Assembly: GCA_020427965.1 (NCBI GenBank)
Contig: JAGQNT010000145.1
Coordinates: 1 to 33,084 of the forward strand
DNA from: Candidatus Saccharimonadota bacterium
Lineage (GTDB): Bacteria > Patescibacteriota > Saccharimonadia > Saccharimonadales > UBA4665
DNA length: 33,084 nucleotides
Direction: 5' to 3'
Shown here: positions 14,435 to 22,532 of the stretch, in pieces
How the letters are laid out: each line of letters opens with the position of its first letter
How positions within the stretch are numbered: position 1 is the first letter of the stretch
Program-made: the position numbers and the translations under genes
Notes under the pieces: generated by a model
Seen by the model: only the letters and a program-made list of their open reading frames with translations
Databases searched by the model: none
What the model was told of the DNA's origin: nothing

Positions 14435-14983
14435 ATGAGTAAGCATGAAATTATTGATGTACTAAACGAGGATGGCGAAGTTATTGATACTGTCTCACGA
14501 GAGCAGGCAGAACGAGACAATCATATAACTGAGAATGTTTTAGTATTTGTTTTTAACTCTCTTGGTAGAGTTTGGGTGCAGCTACGACCACAATCTAAGA
14601 ACCACTATCCTGGCAAATGGGATATTTCTGCCTGTGGCGGCGTTTTAAGCGACGAAACAAACGAGCAAGCGGCTCACAGAGAGACACTTGAAGAAATGGG
14701 CATTGAAGTTGATTTGCATTACGTAGAAAGTTTCTTGAACGTCTTTCCTGGCGATAATGGCGAAAAAAGAAAGAGACTGTCGCACTTATACGTGGGGATT
14801 AGCGACAAACAGCCACAAATAAGTGACGAGGTTGATGAGTTTAAAGATTGGCTACCAGACGAACTACGAGCAGATGTCGTGTCAAATCCTAGTGCTTATA
14901 TACCATCATTTATTGTTGAGCTTGATAAGGCAACTCAAGGCTATGAGCAACTAGCCCAGCAAATTACTGGACAACCCAAATAG
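14435..14983 (+). CDS. NUDIX hydrolase (IPP isomerase-like subgroup)
   Basis: The 182-aa protein contains a NUDIX box at residues 68-90 (G68, E74, R82-E83, E86-E87, G89), with Thr where a hydrophobic residue is usual after RE. The preceding WDISACGGVL and the opening EIIDVLNEDGEVIDTVSR are typical of the NUDIX subgroup that includes isopentenyl-diphosphate isomerase-like and YfcD-like proteins. The substrate is unknown. The gene has an extended -10 (TG-T-TATAGT, 14423-14428) 6 nt before ATG and no Shine-Dalgarno site, so its mRNA is probably leaderless. The terminator at 15075-15100 ends the unit. Confidence 0.88.
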   Translation: MSKHEIIDVLNEDGEVIDTVSREQAERDNHITENVLVFVFNSLGRVWVQLRPQSKNHYPGKWDISACGGVLSDETNEQAAHRETLEEMGIEVDLHYVESFLNVFPGDNGEKRKRLSHLYVGISDKQPQISDEVDEFKDWLPDELRADVVSNPSAYIPSFIVELDKATQGYEQLAQQITGQPK

Positions 14984-15074
14984 TTTAGCCAAGTTTATTA
15001 GCTTCATGTCGTCTACCTTTTCAATCGCAGATGTTTGAAATGCGTCAACTATCTTGCACCAAATGGGAATTATC

Positions 15075-15100
15075 GGACGCTTCGGCGTCCTTTTTGTTTT
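15075..15100 (+). terminator. Terminator after the NUDIX gene
   Basis: GGACGC-TTCG-GCGTCC followed by TTTTTGTTTT. The UUCG tetraloop and T run make a strong rho-independent site. Confidence 0.9.
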
Positions 15101-15150
15101 GTGAGTGCTAAAATTGGAAGAGACACAACGTAATTACCGAGGGAGGAGAA

Positions 15151-15531
15151 ATGGCTAAATACGTAGATGGTTTTGTACTGGTAGTACCAAAAGGAAAAGA
15201 GGCGGAATACCAAACAATGGCCGAAATGGGGCGTGATGCGTGGATGAAGCATGGTGCCCTGCAATATTTTGAATGCCGCGGTGACGACCTAAAGCAACAA
15301 GAAATGGGCGATGAAAAGTCACGTGCCTTTGCGGAGATGACTGGCGCTGGTGCTGACGACAACGTCTGGTTTTCGTTTATTGTGTTTGAATCAAAAGAAC
15401 ACCGTGACGAAGTAAACAAAAAGGTCATGGCAGAAATGGCCGACATGCCGATAACACAACCTGATTTTGAAATGCCAACCGACATGAAAAAAATGGCCTA
15501 TGGCGGCTTCGAAGCGGTTGTCGAAGGGTAG
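15151..15531 (+). CDS. DUF1428 family protein
   Basis: The 126-aa protein matches the DUF1428 family by its opening (YVDGFVLVVPKGKEAEYQTM), the central WFSFIVFESKEHRDEVNKKV and the ending MAYGGFEAVVEG. The fold is a dimeric ferredoxin-like (Dabb) barrel; the function is not established. GGGAGGAG precedes the ATG. It is the first of three small genes transcribed together with gaps of 3 nt and an overlap of 1 nt. Confidence 0.92.
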   Translation: MAKYVDGFVLVVPKGKEAEYQTMAEMGRDAWMKHGALQYFECRGDDLKQQEMGDEKSRAFAEMTGAGADDNVWFSFIVFESKEHRDEVNKKVMAEMADMPITQPDFEMPTDMKKMAYGGFEAVVEG

Positions 15532-15534
15532 GCC

Positions 15535-15924
15535 ATGGCCGACACGTCCGTAGCCGAGCAGATAGACGACATTATCAAACTCCACCCAAATTGGCAGGGT
15601 GAGCTGATCAAAAACCTCCGTGCGGTCATAACGAGTGCCAGCCCCGAAATATCTGAGGAAGTAAAATGGCGCATGAAAAGCCGGCCCGAGGGTCTGCCCG
15701 TATGGTCTGCATCTGGCAATATCGTCTGTTACGTCGAAACATTTAAAAACGACAGCAAACTAGTATTTTTTTACGGCTCAAAGCTGAAAGATCCCAAGAA
15801 GCTGTTTAATGCCCGCCTGAACAGTTCCGTCCGGGCTATCCAATTTAATGAAGGTGACACCATCGACAAAGCTGGCATTAAAGCCCTAGTTATCGAAGCG
15901 GTGGAATTCAACCGGAGTAAATAA
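15535..15924 (+). CDS. DUF1801 (YdhG/CyaY-like fold) protein
   Basis: The 129-aa protein has the DUF1801 pattern: an N-terminal helix pair ([20 protein letters not shown]), then [36 protein letters not shown] and [20 protein letters not shown]. The family has a CyaY/frataxin-like fold and no firm biochemical role. It begins 3 nt after the DUF1428 stop, and its own stop overlaps the next start (TAATG), so the three genes are one operon. Confidence 0.9.
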   Translation: MADTSVAEQIDDIIKLHPNWQGELIKNLRAVITSASPEISEEVKWRMKSRPEGLPVWSASGNIVCYVETFKNDSKLVFFYGSKLKDPKKLFNARLNSSVRAIQFNEGDTIDKAGIKALVIEAVEFNRSK

Positions 15925-16274
15925 TGAACAACGATAAAATCCACAGCATGAAAGTTGCCGGTGTGTACCCGCTGTATGTGGCAAAAGCCGAACGTAAGGG
16001 CCGTACCGCCGCTGAAGTAGACGAAATTATCCTGTGGCTGACGGGTTACGATGAAGAATCGTTGAAGGGTGCCATCAAAAGTGACGTAGATTTTAAGACT
16101 TTTTTTAACGATGCGCCAAAACTAAACCCATCCAGGAAGCTGATTACCGGTGTGATTTGTGGAGTGCGCGTCGAAGATATCGAAGACCCGATCACCCAAG
16201 AGGTCCGCTACCTAGACAAACTTATCGACGAGCTGGCCAAAGGCAAGGCCATGGATAAAATTTTGCGTAGCTAA
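15924..16274 (+). CDS. DUF2200 family protein
   Basis: The 116-aa protein is an end-to-end match by eye to DUF2200: [50 protein letters not shown] and [19 protein letters not shown]. The family is short and cytoplasmic, without known activity. Third gene of the DUF1428-DUF1801-DUF2200 operon, overlapping its neighbour by one base. These families are common in free-living Firmicutes, Bacteroidetes and Actinobacteria, so the set may have been acquired as a block. Confidence 0.93.
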   Translation: MNNDKIHSMKVAGVYPLYVAKAERKGRTAAEVDEIILWLTGYDEESLKGAIKSDVDFKTFFNDAPKLNPSRKLITGVICGVRVEDIEDPITQEVRYLDKLIDELAKGKAMDKILRS

Positions 16275-16282
16275 ACTTATTC

Positions 16283-17176
16283 CTAGCAAAACCGCAGCAA
16301 CGAGCTTAGATCTTCGATTGCTTCATTAGGGAAGTGTGATATTGGTTCCGCCTCCGATTTTTGTCGGATTGTTTCGCCTATCCCAAATACGTATGGTACC
16401 AGCAAGTCGAATCGTCGGCTCATGCCGGGGCGGTGTAAAATCTCGTCGATGATAACTGCCGGGTTTACAGACAAAGTCGGTGGGTCGTCAATAAATCGAA
16501 TCATTTCGTCATTTCTATTCGCCGTATAAAACGAAGGATCGATTGCTGCCAGATAAGCTTCCGTTAGTGCGAGGGCTCTTTTCATCTCTGGAGCCATGAA
16601 CTGTTTCTTTTTGAGGTTTATCGTCTGTTCTTTAAGTACCTTTTTGTATTTTTGGACATCAAAGGACAAAGTATATTTGAAGGCACGTGGTACACCAACC
16701 ATTTCGGTTCGCAGCAGTGTGTGCAAGTCTTTGGCAGGACATGATTGTGTATCAAAAAGATCTAACTTCCGATTTGGGATGACTACACGGCGATGAGACT
16801 CGTCCTTGAGCCCCCAATTTGATTCTAAAAATTCTTGCACGTATTGCTCGGTGAGCATCCTAGAGTCAGTTATAGAAGCTTGGAGCGCCATGCCCGCAGC
16901 GGCAATTCCAAAAAATATGCCTTTTGCATCAACTCCCTCCGCCGCAGTATACAGAAAAGGTAGAACCTCAGAGCTAGTTAGGTTTGCGGCGAGTTCATGG
17001 GCTAGGTGTTTGCGTCGCCTCATTCCTGAAATCATATCGATCTCTCTAGGGTCGTACGCTTCATTCCAGTCTATTACTAAATCACCGTCACTGTCCTGGT
17101 AAGAATAGAAAATTGGGTCAAAATCGTTAGACGGCAAAATAGGAATAAACTGGTAATCACTTTGTTTCTCTGACAT
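16283..17176 (-). CDS. Cytoplasmic protein of unknown family
   Basis: The 297-aa protein has no signal peptide or membrane helix; a weakly hydrophobic Ala/Gly stretch (GIFFGIAAAGMALQASI) is probably internal. The N-terminal part is acidic (DSDGDLVIDWNEAYDPREID). A basic Lys-rich stretch lies in the middle (QKYKKVLKEQTINLKKKQ) and a predicted helical C-terminus ends in RFC. I recognise no catalytic motif. It has a classical promoter on the minus strand, -35 TTGACT (17209-17214) and -10 TAAGAT (17186-17191) with 17-bp spacing, 9 nt before the ATG. The gene ends 8 nt from the convergent DUF2200 stop. Confidence 0.75.
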   Translation of the reverse strand: MSEKQSDYQFIPILPSNDFDPIFYSYQDSDGDLVIDWNEAYDPREIDMISGMRRRKHLAHELAANLTSSEVLPFLYTAAEGVDAKGIFFGIAAAGMALQASITDSRMLTEQYVQEFLESNWGLKDESHRRVVIPNRKLDLFDTQSCPAKDLHTLLRTEMVGVPRAFKYTLSFDVQKYKKVLKEQTINLKKKQFMAPEMKRALALTEAYLAAIDPSFYTANRNDEMIRFIDDPPTLSVNPAVIIDEILHRPGMSRRFDLLVPYVFGIGETIRQKSEAEPISHFPNEAIEDLSSLLRFC

Positions 17177-17185
17177 TAGGTATGT

Positions 17186-17214
17186 ATCTTAGAGAGAAAG
17201 AGTTTTCAAGTCAA
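17186..17214 (-). promoter_or_regulatory. Promoter with -35 and -10 of the 16283-17176 gene
   Basis: On the minus strand TTGACT, 17 bp, TAAGAT. A perfect 14-bp palindrome TTGGCAATTGCCAA (17238-17251) lies 23 bp upstream of the -35 and could bind a regulator. Confidence 0.6.
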
Positions 17215-17304
17215 TATAAACAAGATATGTCAATTTTTTGGCAATTGCCAACTTACGGCTCAGACCAGTCGTGGATAGACACGCTGACATTTCATAAGAG
17301 GGAA

Positions 17305-18624
17305 CTATTGTAATGATCCGATATTATTGACGATGTCGTTGACAGCATTGACGTAAGACTGGTCGGAGACATCTTGGTAGTAGCGGCTGTAATCGTGGTG
17401 CGCTCGGGTGCTCGTGAGTTTGAGTTTAATCAGGTATGGTCCCGAGTAGAATGTCACAAATTTAGGGCTATCAAGCGTTGATGAGGGGTCGGATATCTTC
17501 TTTTCTGAAATCAGTGCCAGGGCGGCCTCTGTTTTTACTTTGTGTACGGTGTAGCCGTCGGCGCCCTTTATGGGCGAATCGAACCTTGCTTTGTATTCAT
17601 CTGTTAGTGGGATAGTTTGGTTGCTGTAGATGATGTCCAGGTAGGCGTAGTCGCTGTCTGTACTATTGCCGCCAATCTTGAGTGCGTAGCGAGTACACGA
17701 GCCAGTTACGTACTTGTCACCACTGGATAGCGTCCAGAGTTTTGGCCCGGGCACTTCCTGGCGCGCGGTCGCGTCGTCACTCCTGCCAAATCCCAACTTG
17801 AATGTATCCTGCGTCATGAACTCGCATGGTGCCAACACTTGTGTTTTGCCGAGTGTACTACCGACATACACATCTCCCGTGAGCATGTCTTGACTCAGCT
17901 TGTCGTCTTGCCAGTTGCTATCGATGGTATCAAACGCGGTTTTGAACTTGCCGCTCATGGCCAGTAGCTTAGTGGCGGTGAAATCTTTTTTGAATACGTT
18001 GTACGTCAGGGTTACCAGAACTGGCCCGTATTGTTTGACGAATTTTGAACGGTACGGCACAAAAACAATATCATCTCCGAGCCGTTTGGTAAGTAGACCG
18101 GCTTCTTTCTTTTCGATACTGGCGATACCCTCGCGGATAATCTGTTCAAAGGCATCATCGGAAGCACTATAGTCAATGGCGCCATCGGAAGATTGTGTGG
18201 TCGGTTTTGTTAACGATTTGCGGTAATCGCCAGACGTTACATCCAGCGGAAATTTCCAACGCTCGTGTGCCTGGTTAGTGTTGGGGTAATACCGAGCCTC
18301 GACCGTCAACGTGCCCTGATCGAGATAATATTTGCACTGGGTAGCAATGTCTCGATCGTTAGTGGCAGAACGTTGTAGATATTGCTGTTCCGCGCCCGTC
18401 GTGCTGGTCTGCTTGCCAAAAATATTCTGTGCCTGGGCCGGCGACAGTAGGTTGCAAGGATCCTTGTAATCACGATCATTGACCGTTAGTCGTTCTTTTT
18501 GCGATAGAAATGGTAAGCTTCCTGGCGCCCGCAGAAAAACAAAGAAGCCACCAATCGCGGTAATTATTAGGGCAATGATGGCAAATAATACTATTCGTTG
18601 CTTGGTTATCGTTACTCGAAACAT
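17305..18624 (-). CDS. Membrane-anchored extracellular protein with two DUF3558-like halves
   Basis: The 439-aa protein has one membrane helix (IVLFAIIALIITAIGGFFVFL, about 11-31) and a large outside part. Two segments open alike: DPCNLLSPAQAQNIFGK (about 55-71) and APCEFMTQDTFKLGFG (about 262-277). Both resemble the PCxLL...A...G start of the DUF3558 fold seen in actinobacterial lipoproteins, which suggests an internal duplication. I know no activity for this family. The -10 box TATACT (minus strand, 18632-18637) is 7 nt before ATG without Shine-Dalgarno site, so the mRNA is probably leaderless. Confidence 0.78.
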   Translation of the reverse strand: MFRVTITKQRIVLFAIIALIITAIGGFFVFLRAPGSLPFLSQKERLTVNDRDYKDPCNLLSPAQAQNIFGKQTSTTGAEQQYLQRSATNDRDIATQCKYYLDQGTLTVEARYYPNTNQAHERWKFPLDVTSGDYRKSLTKPTTQSSDGAIDYSASDDAFEQIIREGIASIEKKEAGLLTKRLGDDIVFVPYRSKFVKQYGPVLVTLTYNVFKKDFTATKLLAMSGKFKTAFDTIDSNWQDDKLSQDMLTGDVYVGSTLGKTQVLAPCEFMTQDTFKLGFGRSDDATARQEVPGPKLWTLSSGDKYVTGSCTRYALKIGGNSTDSDYAYLDIIYSNQTIPLTDEYKARFDSPIKGADGYTVHKVKTEAALALISEKKISDPSSTLDSPKFVTFYSGPYLIKLKLTSTRAHHDYSRYYQDVSDQSYVNAVNDIVNNIGSLQ

Positions 18625-18690
18625 AGAAACAAGTATAACCTATAGACGCACCTGTAAATGGACTAGTCAGATGTTTGTTATGATAGTTCT

Positions 18691-19095
18691 ATGAAAAAGC
18701 AAGAAATAATTGATAAGGTGAAAAGCCTGGGCCTGCCGGAGGGTGAGTATATTGTGTTTGGTAGCTGTCCGCTAGCCGCTGCGGGCATCCGAGAAGCTGG
18801 CGATATTGATATGTTGGTGTCTGACAAATTGATGACAGAACTCGCTGAACGCGGTTGGCAAGAAGTTGACAAAGGCAAATACAACAAACCACTTACTCAC
18901 GAGGAATTCGAAGCTCACAGTAGTTGGCGCTTCAGTGCTTACAACCCATCACTAGCACACTTGCTGCAAAATGCTGATCACTTCGATGGCATCCCGTTTG
19001 CCTCTCTGTCAGAAGTGAGAAAATGGAAAGCTGCTTCCGGTAGACCAAAAGACTTACGAGATATTGCACTCATTGATGCCCACCTTTCCAAGTAG
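18691..19095 (+). CDS. Nucleotidyltransferase-fold protein (stand-alone)
   Basis: The 134-aa protein contains VFGSCPLAAAGIREAGDIDMLV (residues 22-43), the hG-S...D-x-D pattern of the DNA polymerase beta-like nucleotidyltransferase superfamily, with acidic pair D38 and D40. A second acidic residue later in the chain is less clear. The end (PKDLRDIALIDAHL) resembles that of AbiEii-like or MNT-like nucleotidyltransferases, which often work with HEPN or antitoxin partners, but no partner is adjacent. -10 TATGAT preceded by TGT lies 6 nt before ATG, so it is likely leaderless. Confidence 0.75.
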   Translation: MKKQEIIDKVKSLGLPEGEYIVFGSCPLAAAGIREAGDIDMLVSDKLMTELAERGWQEVDKGKYNKPLTHEEFEAHSSWRFSAYNPSLAHLLQNADHFDGIPFASLSEVRKWKAASGRPKDLRDIALIDAHLSK

Positions 19096-19197
19096 TTTCG
19101 CAAGAGGGAATTAAGGTGGCTTGGCCTTGCGGTGTTGGTTATGGTTGCATCAGCGGCCGATAGGCATATACTTAGAACCAAATTTTAGGGAGGTTCA

Positions 19198-20970
19198 ATG
19201 ACGGCAGGTTTTGAATTCACAGAAGACAACCCAGGCAGGCTTTGCCAAGCAGTCGGTACAGCGAATGCACTCGGCCAGGATCCCACCAAAGTTGAGGATG
19301 GTGTTTGGACGGTGGTCGGTAATGAGGGTGACAGCCAGTGTTACGTAGGAGTCGAAAGTAAAGTCCAAGCAATTATGGGTGCTATGAGTGATCGGGTCAA
19401 TACGGCCAATCTACCGGTGCGTCTCATCGCGGCAAACGTCGCGGGCGGCGTGTCGGACGGTCAGCTCAACGGCACCGATCGCATGCGCTTTTCGCTGACT
19501 GGGCGAGAAGTGACGCAAGACGGCGTCAATATTCATATCAGTGGTAGTGATGCCAAAGGTATCATTGCTGTGGTGGCATGTGATAAACCGCCGGTTGGCA
19601 CATTGGCGGCGTTGTTGGAGCACAATCAACCTGCAATTATAATGTCGGATGGATCAATACGTCCAGGCACCGACCCGGAAACGGGTGAGCGGATTGATAT
19701 CGTTAGCTGTTTTCAGGCGGCAGGTGATCCAGATGCGGCCTATCGAACACGCTTGGCTATGAATGCTTGCCCTGGCTACGGTAGCTGCGGCGGCATGTTT
19801 ACATACAACACTATGCAATCGTTTATTGCTGCCATTGGCATGGAGCCAATCCACATGGTGTCACCGGCCTCTGAAGACAGCAGACGGACAGAGTCTTTTC
19901 CGGGCGAATTGGTCGATTTCCTCGAAAATGCCGTCAATATGAATATCAGGCCTCGTGACATCGTCACTCCGGCTGCATTGCGAAATGGCATGGTCGTGGC
20001 CATGGCTATGGGTGGATCGACCAACGTGGTACTCCACGCACCAGAGATTGCCCGTGCGGCAGGTTACAGTTTCTGGGATGAGGTCATGAGCCAGGAGGAA
20101 TTTAACGAACTTTCTCGCAAGCTACCAGTACTGGTCAACGCGCGTCCATTCGGCGCTTACTCGATGGTTGATATCGACGAAAAGGGTGGCGTGCAGGTGA
20201 TCATGAAAGAGTTGCTAGACCATGGGTATTTGGATGGTAGTTGCATGACCTGTACGGGTGAGACGCTTGCAGAACAGATCAGAGAATTAGAACCGGTGGC
20301 GCCTGATGGCGACGTTATACGCAGCATTGAGTCTCCCTTTAAGGAGACTGGTGGCCTGCGACTGCTGAAAGGTAACATCGCGCCGCAAGGTGGCGCAGTT
20401 ATCAAGCTTGCTGGTGTTGAGGGTGGCGTTGAAAACAACCAGTTCGTGGGGCAAGCTCGTGTATTTAATAGTGAGGCTGATTTACTGGAAGCATTATCGA
20501 ATGACGCAGACGGTTTTAACGACAAAGACATGGTAGTGATCCGCTACGAGGGTCCACGCGGTGCACCTGGTATGCCAGAGATGCTTGACCCGACCTCTCG
20601 CATCTCGGCTATCTGTCGCCGACGCGGAATTACGGTGGCACTCATGACTGACGCTCGTTTTTCTGGCGGGTCGGTTGGGCTAGTCATTGGCCACGTCAGT
20701 CCAGAGGCATCACAAGGCGGGCCTATTGCACTAATCGAGGATGGTGATACGATTCGCGTTAACCTGGACACAGATTCAATTAACTGTGATGAGTTGGCTA
20801 ATCCGGCAGTATTTACCGAGCGATCTGACAGATGGGAATTCGAGAGGTCAGCGAACGATGGCATACACCCCAATGTGCGCTATGTCGGAAACAGATTATT
20901 ACGTCGAATGCGTGGCTATGCTGCAACTGCGCTAGAGGGTGCTGGTATCTCGGAAATGGGCGAAGGCTAA
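19198..20970 (+). CDS. IlvD/Edd-family dehydratase (dihydroxy-acid or sugar-acid dehydratase)
   Basis: The 590-aa protein belongs to the IlvD/Edd iron-sulfur dehydratases. All three cluster cysteines are present: C48 (GDSQCYVG), C128 (VACDK) and C197 (GSCGGMFTYNTM). The C-terminal MTDARFSGGSVG with the catalytic serine and GHVSPEA is also conserved. The family removes water from 2,3-dihydroxy acids: dihydroxyisovalerate in valine/isoleucine synthesis (IlvD) or sugar acids such as 6-phosphogluconate (Edd) and aldonates. No other ilv or Entner-Doudoroff gene is in the window, so the substrate is open. AGGGAGG precedes ATG. A -10-like TATACT lies at about 19168-19173. The CDK segment reads CDKPPVG, slightly off the usual CDKxxPG. 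Confidence 0.92.
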   Translation: MTAGFEFTEDNPGRLCQAVGTANALGQDPTKVEDGVWTVVGNEGDSQCYVGVESKVQAIMGAMSDRVNTANLPVRLIAANVAGGVSDGQLNGTDRMRFSLTGREVTQDGVNIHISGSDAKGIIAVVACDKPPVGTLAALLEHNQPAIIMSDGSIRPGTDPETGERIDIVSCFQAAGDPDAAYRTRLAMNACPGYGSCGGMFTYNTMQSFIAAIGMEPIHMVSPASEDSRRTESFPGELVDFLENAVNMNIRPRDIVTPAALRNGMVVAMAMGGSTNVVLHAPEIARAAGYSFWDEVMSQEEFNELSRKLPVLVNARPFGAYSMVDIDEKGGVQVIMKELLDHGYLDGSCMTCTGETLAEQIRELEPVAPDGDVIRSIESPFKETGGLRLLKGNIAPQGGAVIKLAGVEGGVENNQFVGQARVFNSEADLLEALSNDADGFNDKDMVVIRYEGPRGAPGMPEMLDPTSRISAICRRRGITVALMTDARFSGGSVGLVIGHVSPEASQGGPIALIEDGDTIRVNLDTDSINCDELANPAVFTERSDRWEFERSANDGIHPNVRYVGNRLLRRMRGYAATALEGAGISEMGEG

Positions 20971-20980
20971 TCCCTGTAAC

Positions 20981-21343
20981 CTACTCTGCTGAGCTGACGG
21001 GACGGATCATACCAAGTAGAGCGTACATCTGGATATGATGGGCTTGAAATGGTGCCCATCTAAGCACTTCATCGTGCCTGCCCGCATCAAGAAATGCATG
21101 AAGTGCGTCGATGCCGGTTACGGCAAACATCTCTCTTGTAGGAAAATGGGTAGCTTCAAAAATTTCGCTTCTATGGAGGGCAAGATCACCAAGCAAGTTT
21201 TCTCTAACTGGTACGGTCAGCCCGCATAAATGAGACTGAATGATATTTGGTTGTGTATCTTTTAGATTTGCCAATACATCAAACGCAAACACAACTGGCC
21301 CAGCTATGGCAGTTTGACTTTTTTCGGCAATGGGCGAGAGCAT
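20981..21343 (-). CDS. Possible small protein, function unknown
   Basis: This 120-aa frame fills an otherwise empty gap and ends 10 nt from the convergent dehydratase stop. Its composition looks protein-like: Ala/Leu/His/Phe mixed with charged residues, for example FEATHFPTREMFAVTGIDAL and HAFLDAGRHDEVLRW. It has no membrane helix and no motif I recognise. The evidence for the start is weak: GATACT on the minus strand is 11 nt from the ATG and there is no clear ribosome site. It may be genuine or a decayed gene. Confidence 0.5.
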   Translation of the reverse strand: MLSPIAEKSQTAIAGPVVFAFDVLANLKDTQPNIIQSHLCGLTVPVRENLLGDLALHRSEIFEATHFPTREMFAVTGIDALHAFLDAGRHDEVLRWAPFQAHHIQMYALLGMIRPVSSAE

Positions 21344-21425
21344 GGCAATTCAGTAGTATCCAATTGTAATCTTATGAAACTATATCACTTATATCATAAA
21401 AAGCAAATATTTACAGAGAATTTGC

Positions 21426-21431
21426 TATAAT
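21426..21431 (+). promoter_or_regulatory. Extended consensus -10
   Basis: TG-C-TATAAT lies 10 nt before ATG 21442 and only 1 nt before ATG 21433. Transcription should begin downstream of 21433, so the second ATG is the better start. Confidence 0.6.
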
Positions 21432-21441
21432 AATGCCTAAT

Positions 21442-22233
21442 ATGAGTCGTGTACGTTCCGTCAGTCATGCAGGAGTAAAACTGATATTAAACGTCCTGCT
21501 GGTGTTGGTTTTTATTGATATATTTGTGTTTCTGATTGCTCAGATTGCCGATGGGCGCGCTATTTTGTGGCCATTGGTCGGGCTGTGGCTACTCGCTGCC
21601 TATATTATTTTGCCGCGGATACATCGCTTTCTGACTAAAATTTATATACCGAACTACTTTGTCGGACGCACTAGGACGGGGGATGGGTTTTATGGTGACC
21701 CCGTCAATCTTGCGTTGATTGGTAGCGAAGAGCAACTTCATCAAGCTATGACAGCTGCGGGGTGGGCGAGAGCGGATGACCTGAGTCTACAATCATCTCT
21801 CAAAATGACCTACACATCACTCAGGAAAAAAAGCTACCCCGAGGCTCCAGTGAGCTCGCTGTATCTGTTTAGTGAAAAACAAGACTTTGCTTATCAAAAA
21901 GAAGTGAATGGCAATCCCCGGGTACGTCACCATGTACGTTTTTGGCAAACACCAGAGGACTGGTGGTTGCCGGGCGGGCACGAGGTCGACTGGCTTGGAG
22001 CCGCCACGTTCGATCGACGGGTCGGCCTGTCACTGTACACCGGACAAATTACCCACAAAATAGACGATAACACTGACGAAGAACGTGACCATGTGGTTAA
22101 AACCATGAAAAATACCAAGCACGTTAAAGATGTCGAAGTGGTTGAACACTTCACGACTGCGTTTCGCAGTCGCAATGGCGGTGGGGACCGCATCGAAACC
22201 GACGGCTCATTACCATTTATCTACCTAAAGTGA
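21442..22233 (+). CDS. Membrane protein with LssY C-terminal-like domain
   Basis: Start ATG 21442 was chosen because the -10 TATAAT ends at 21431; ATG 21433 would lie within the promoter. The 263-aa protein has two N-terminal membrane helices (LILNVLLVLVFIDIFVFLIA and ILWPLVGLWLLAAYIILP). A soluble domain matching the LssY C-terminal family follows: RTGDGFYGDPVNLALIGSEE, AMTAAGWARADDLSL, APVSSLYLFSEKQDFAYQKE, VRFWQTPEDWW, WLGAATFDRRVGLS and ITHKIDDNTDEERD. LssY-C domains occur at the end of PAP2 or DedA-type membrane proteins and are thought to be phosphatase-associated; here it stands alone with a simple anchor. The catalytic role is unproved. Confidence 0.85.
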   Translation: MSRVRSVSHAGVKLILNVLLVLVFIDIFVFLIAQIADGRAILWPLVGLWLLAAYIILPRIHRFLTKIYIPNYFVGRTRTGDGFYGDPVNLALIGSEEQLHQAMTAAGWARADDLSLQSSLKMTYTSLRKKSYPEAPVSSLYLFSEKQDFAYQKEVNGNPRVRHHVRFWQTPEDWWLPGGHEVDWLGAATFDRRVGLSLYTGQITHKIDDNTDEERDHVVKTMKNTKHVKDVEVVEHFTTAFRSRNGGGDRIETDGSLPFIYLK

Positions 22234-22266
22234 TTAAGGTTGAGAGATAAATCTTACCGTTACTGG

Positions 22267-22310
22267 AAAGCGGATTTAAAGCGGATTTAAATCCGCTTTC
22301 GTGATATGAT
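22267..22310 (+). promoter_or_regulatory. Operator-like repeat and promoter of the AbrB-like gene
   Basis: Three 11-bp units lie head to tail without spacers: AAAGCGGATTT (22267-22277), the same again (22278-22288), then its reverse complement (22289-22299). The last two make a perfect 22-bp palindrome. The extended -10 TG-A-TATGAT follows at 22305-22310, so the palindrome covers the -35 position, a classic place for a repressor. Confidence 0.7.
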
Positions 22311-22334
22311 AGAAAAATAACAGAGGAGAATAGC

Positions 22335-22511
22335 ATGGGAGCACGAAAGACTGACGAACAACATGTTCGTAACATAACCAAAAATTCGAGTGGTACATAC
22401 TCGGTAACTATCCCGATTGAGTTTATTCGGGAACTGTATTGGCAAAAGGGTCAGCAGGTAACATTTCGGCTGCGCGGCAACAGGCTCATCATCCAAGACT
22501 GGGATAGTTAG
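22335..22511 (+). CDS. AbrB/SpoVT-like small DNA-binding protein
   Basis: A 58-aa frame with ribosome site GAGGAG. After an N-terminal tail (MGARKTDEQHVRNITKNSSG) comes TYSVTIPIEFIRELYWQKG, then QQVTFRLRGNRLIIQDW. This is the swapped-hairpin AbrB fold: strand, IPxxxxxxL helix, and two more strands. Such proteins are dimeric transcription regulators or antitoxins. No toxin gene lies beside it: tRNA-Cys follows 48 nt downstream. The palindrome over its own promoter suggests autoregulation. Confidence 0.85.
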   Translation: MGARKTDEQHVRNITKNSSGTYSVTIPIEFIRELYWQKGQQVTFRLRGNRLIIQDWDS

Positions 22512-22532
22512 AATATTTAGACTTGGATTTGG

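Noticed and set aside
22267-22299. Start of a CRISPR array (two direct 11-bp repeats)
   Set aside because: The units are too short, have no spacers, the third is inverted, and no cas gene is present; it fits an operator better.
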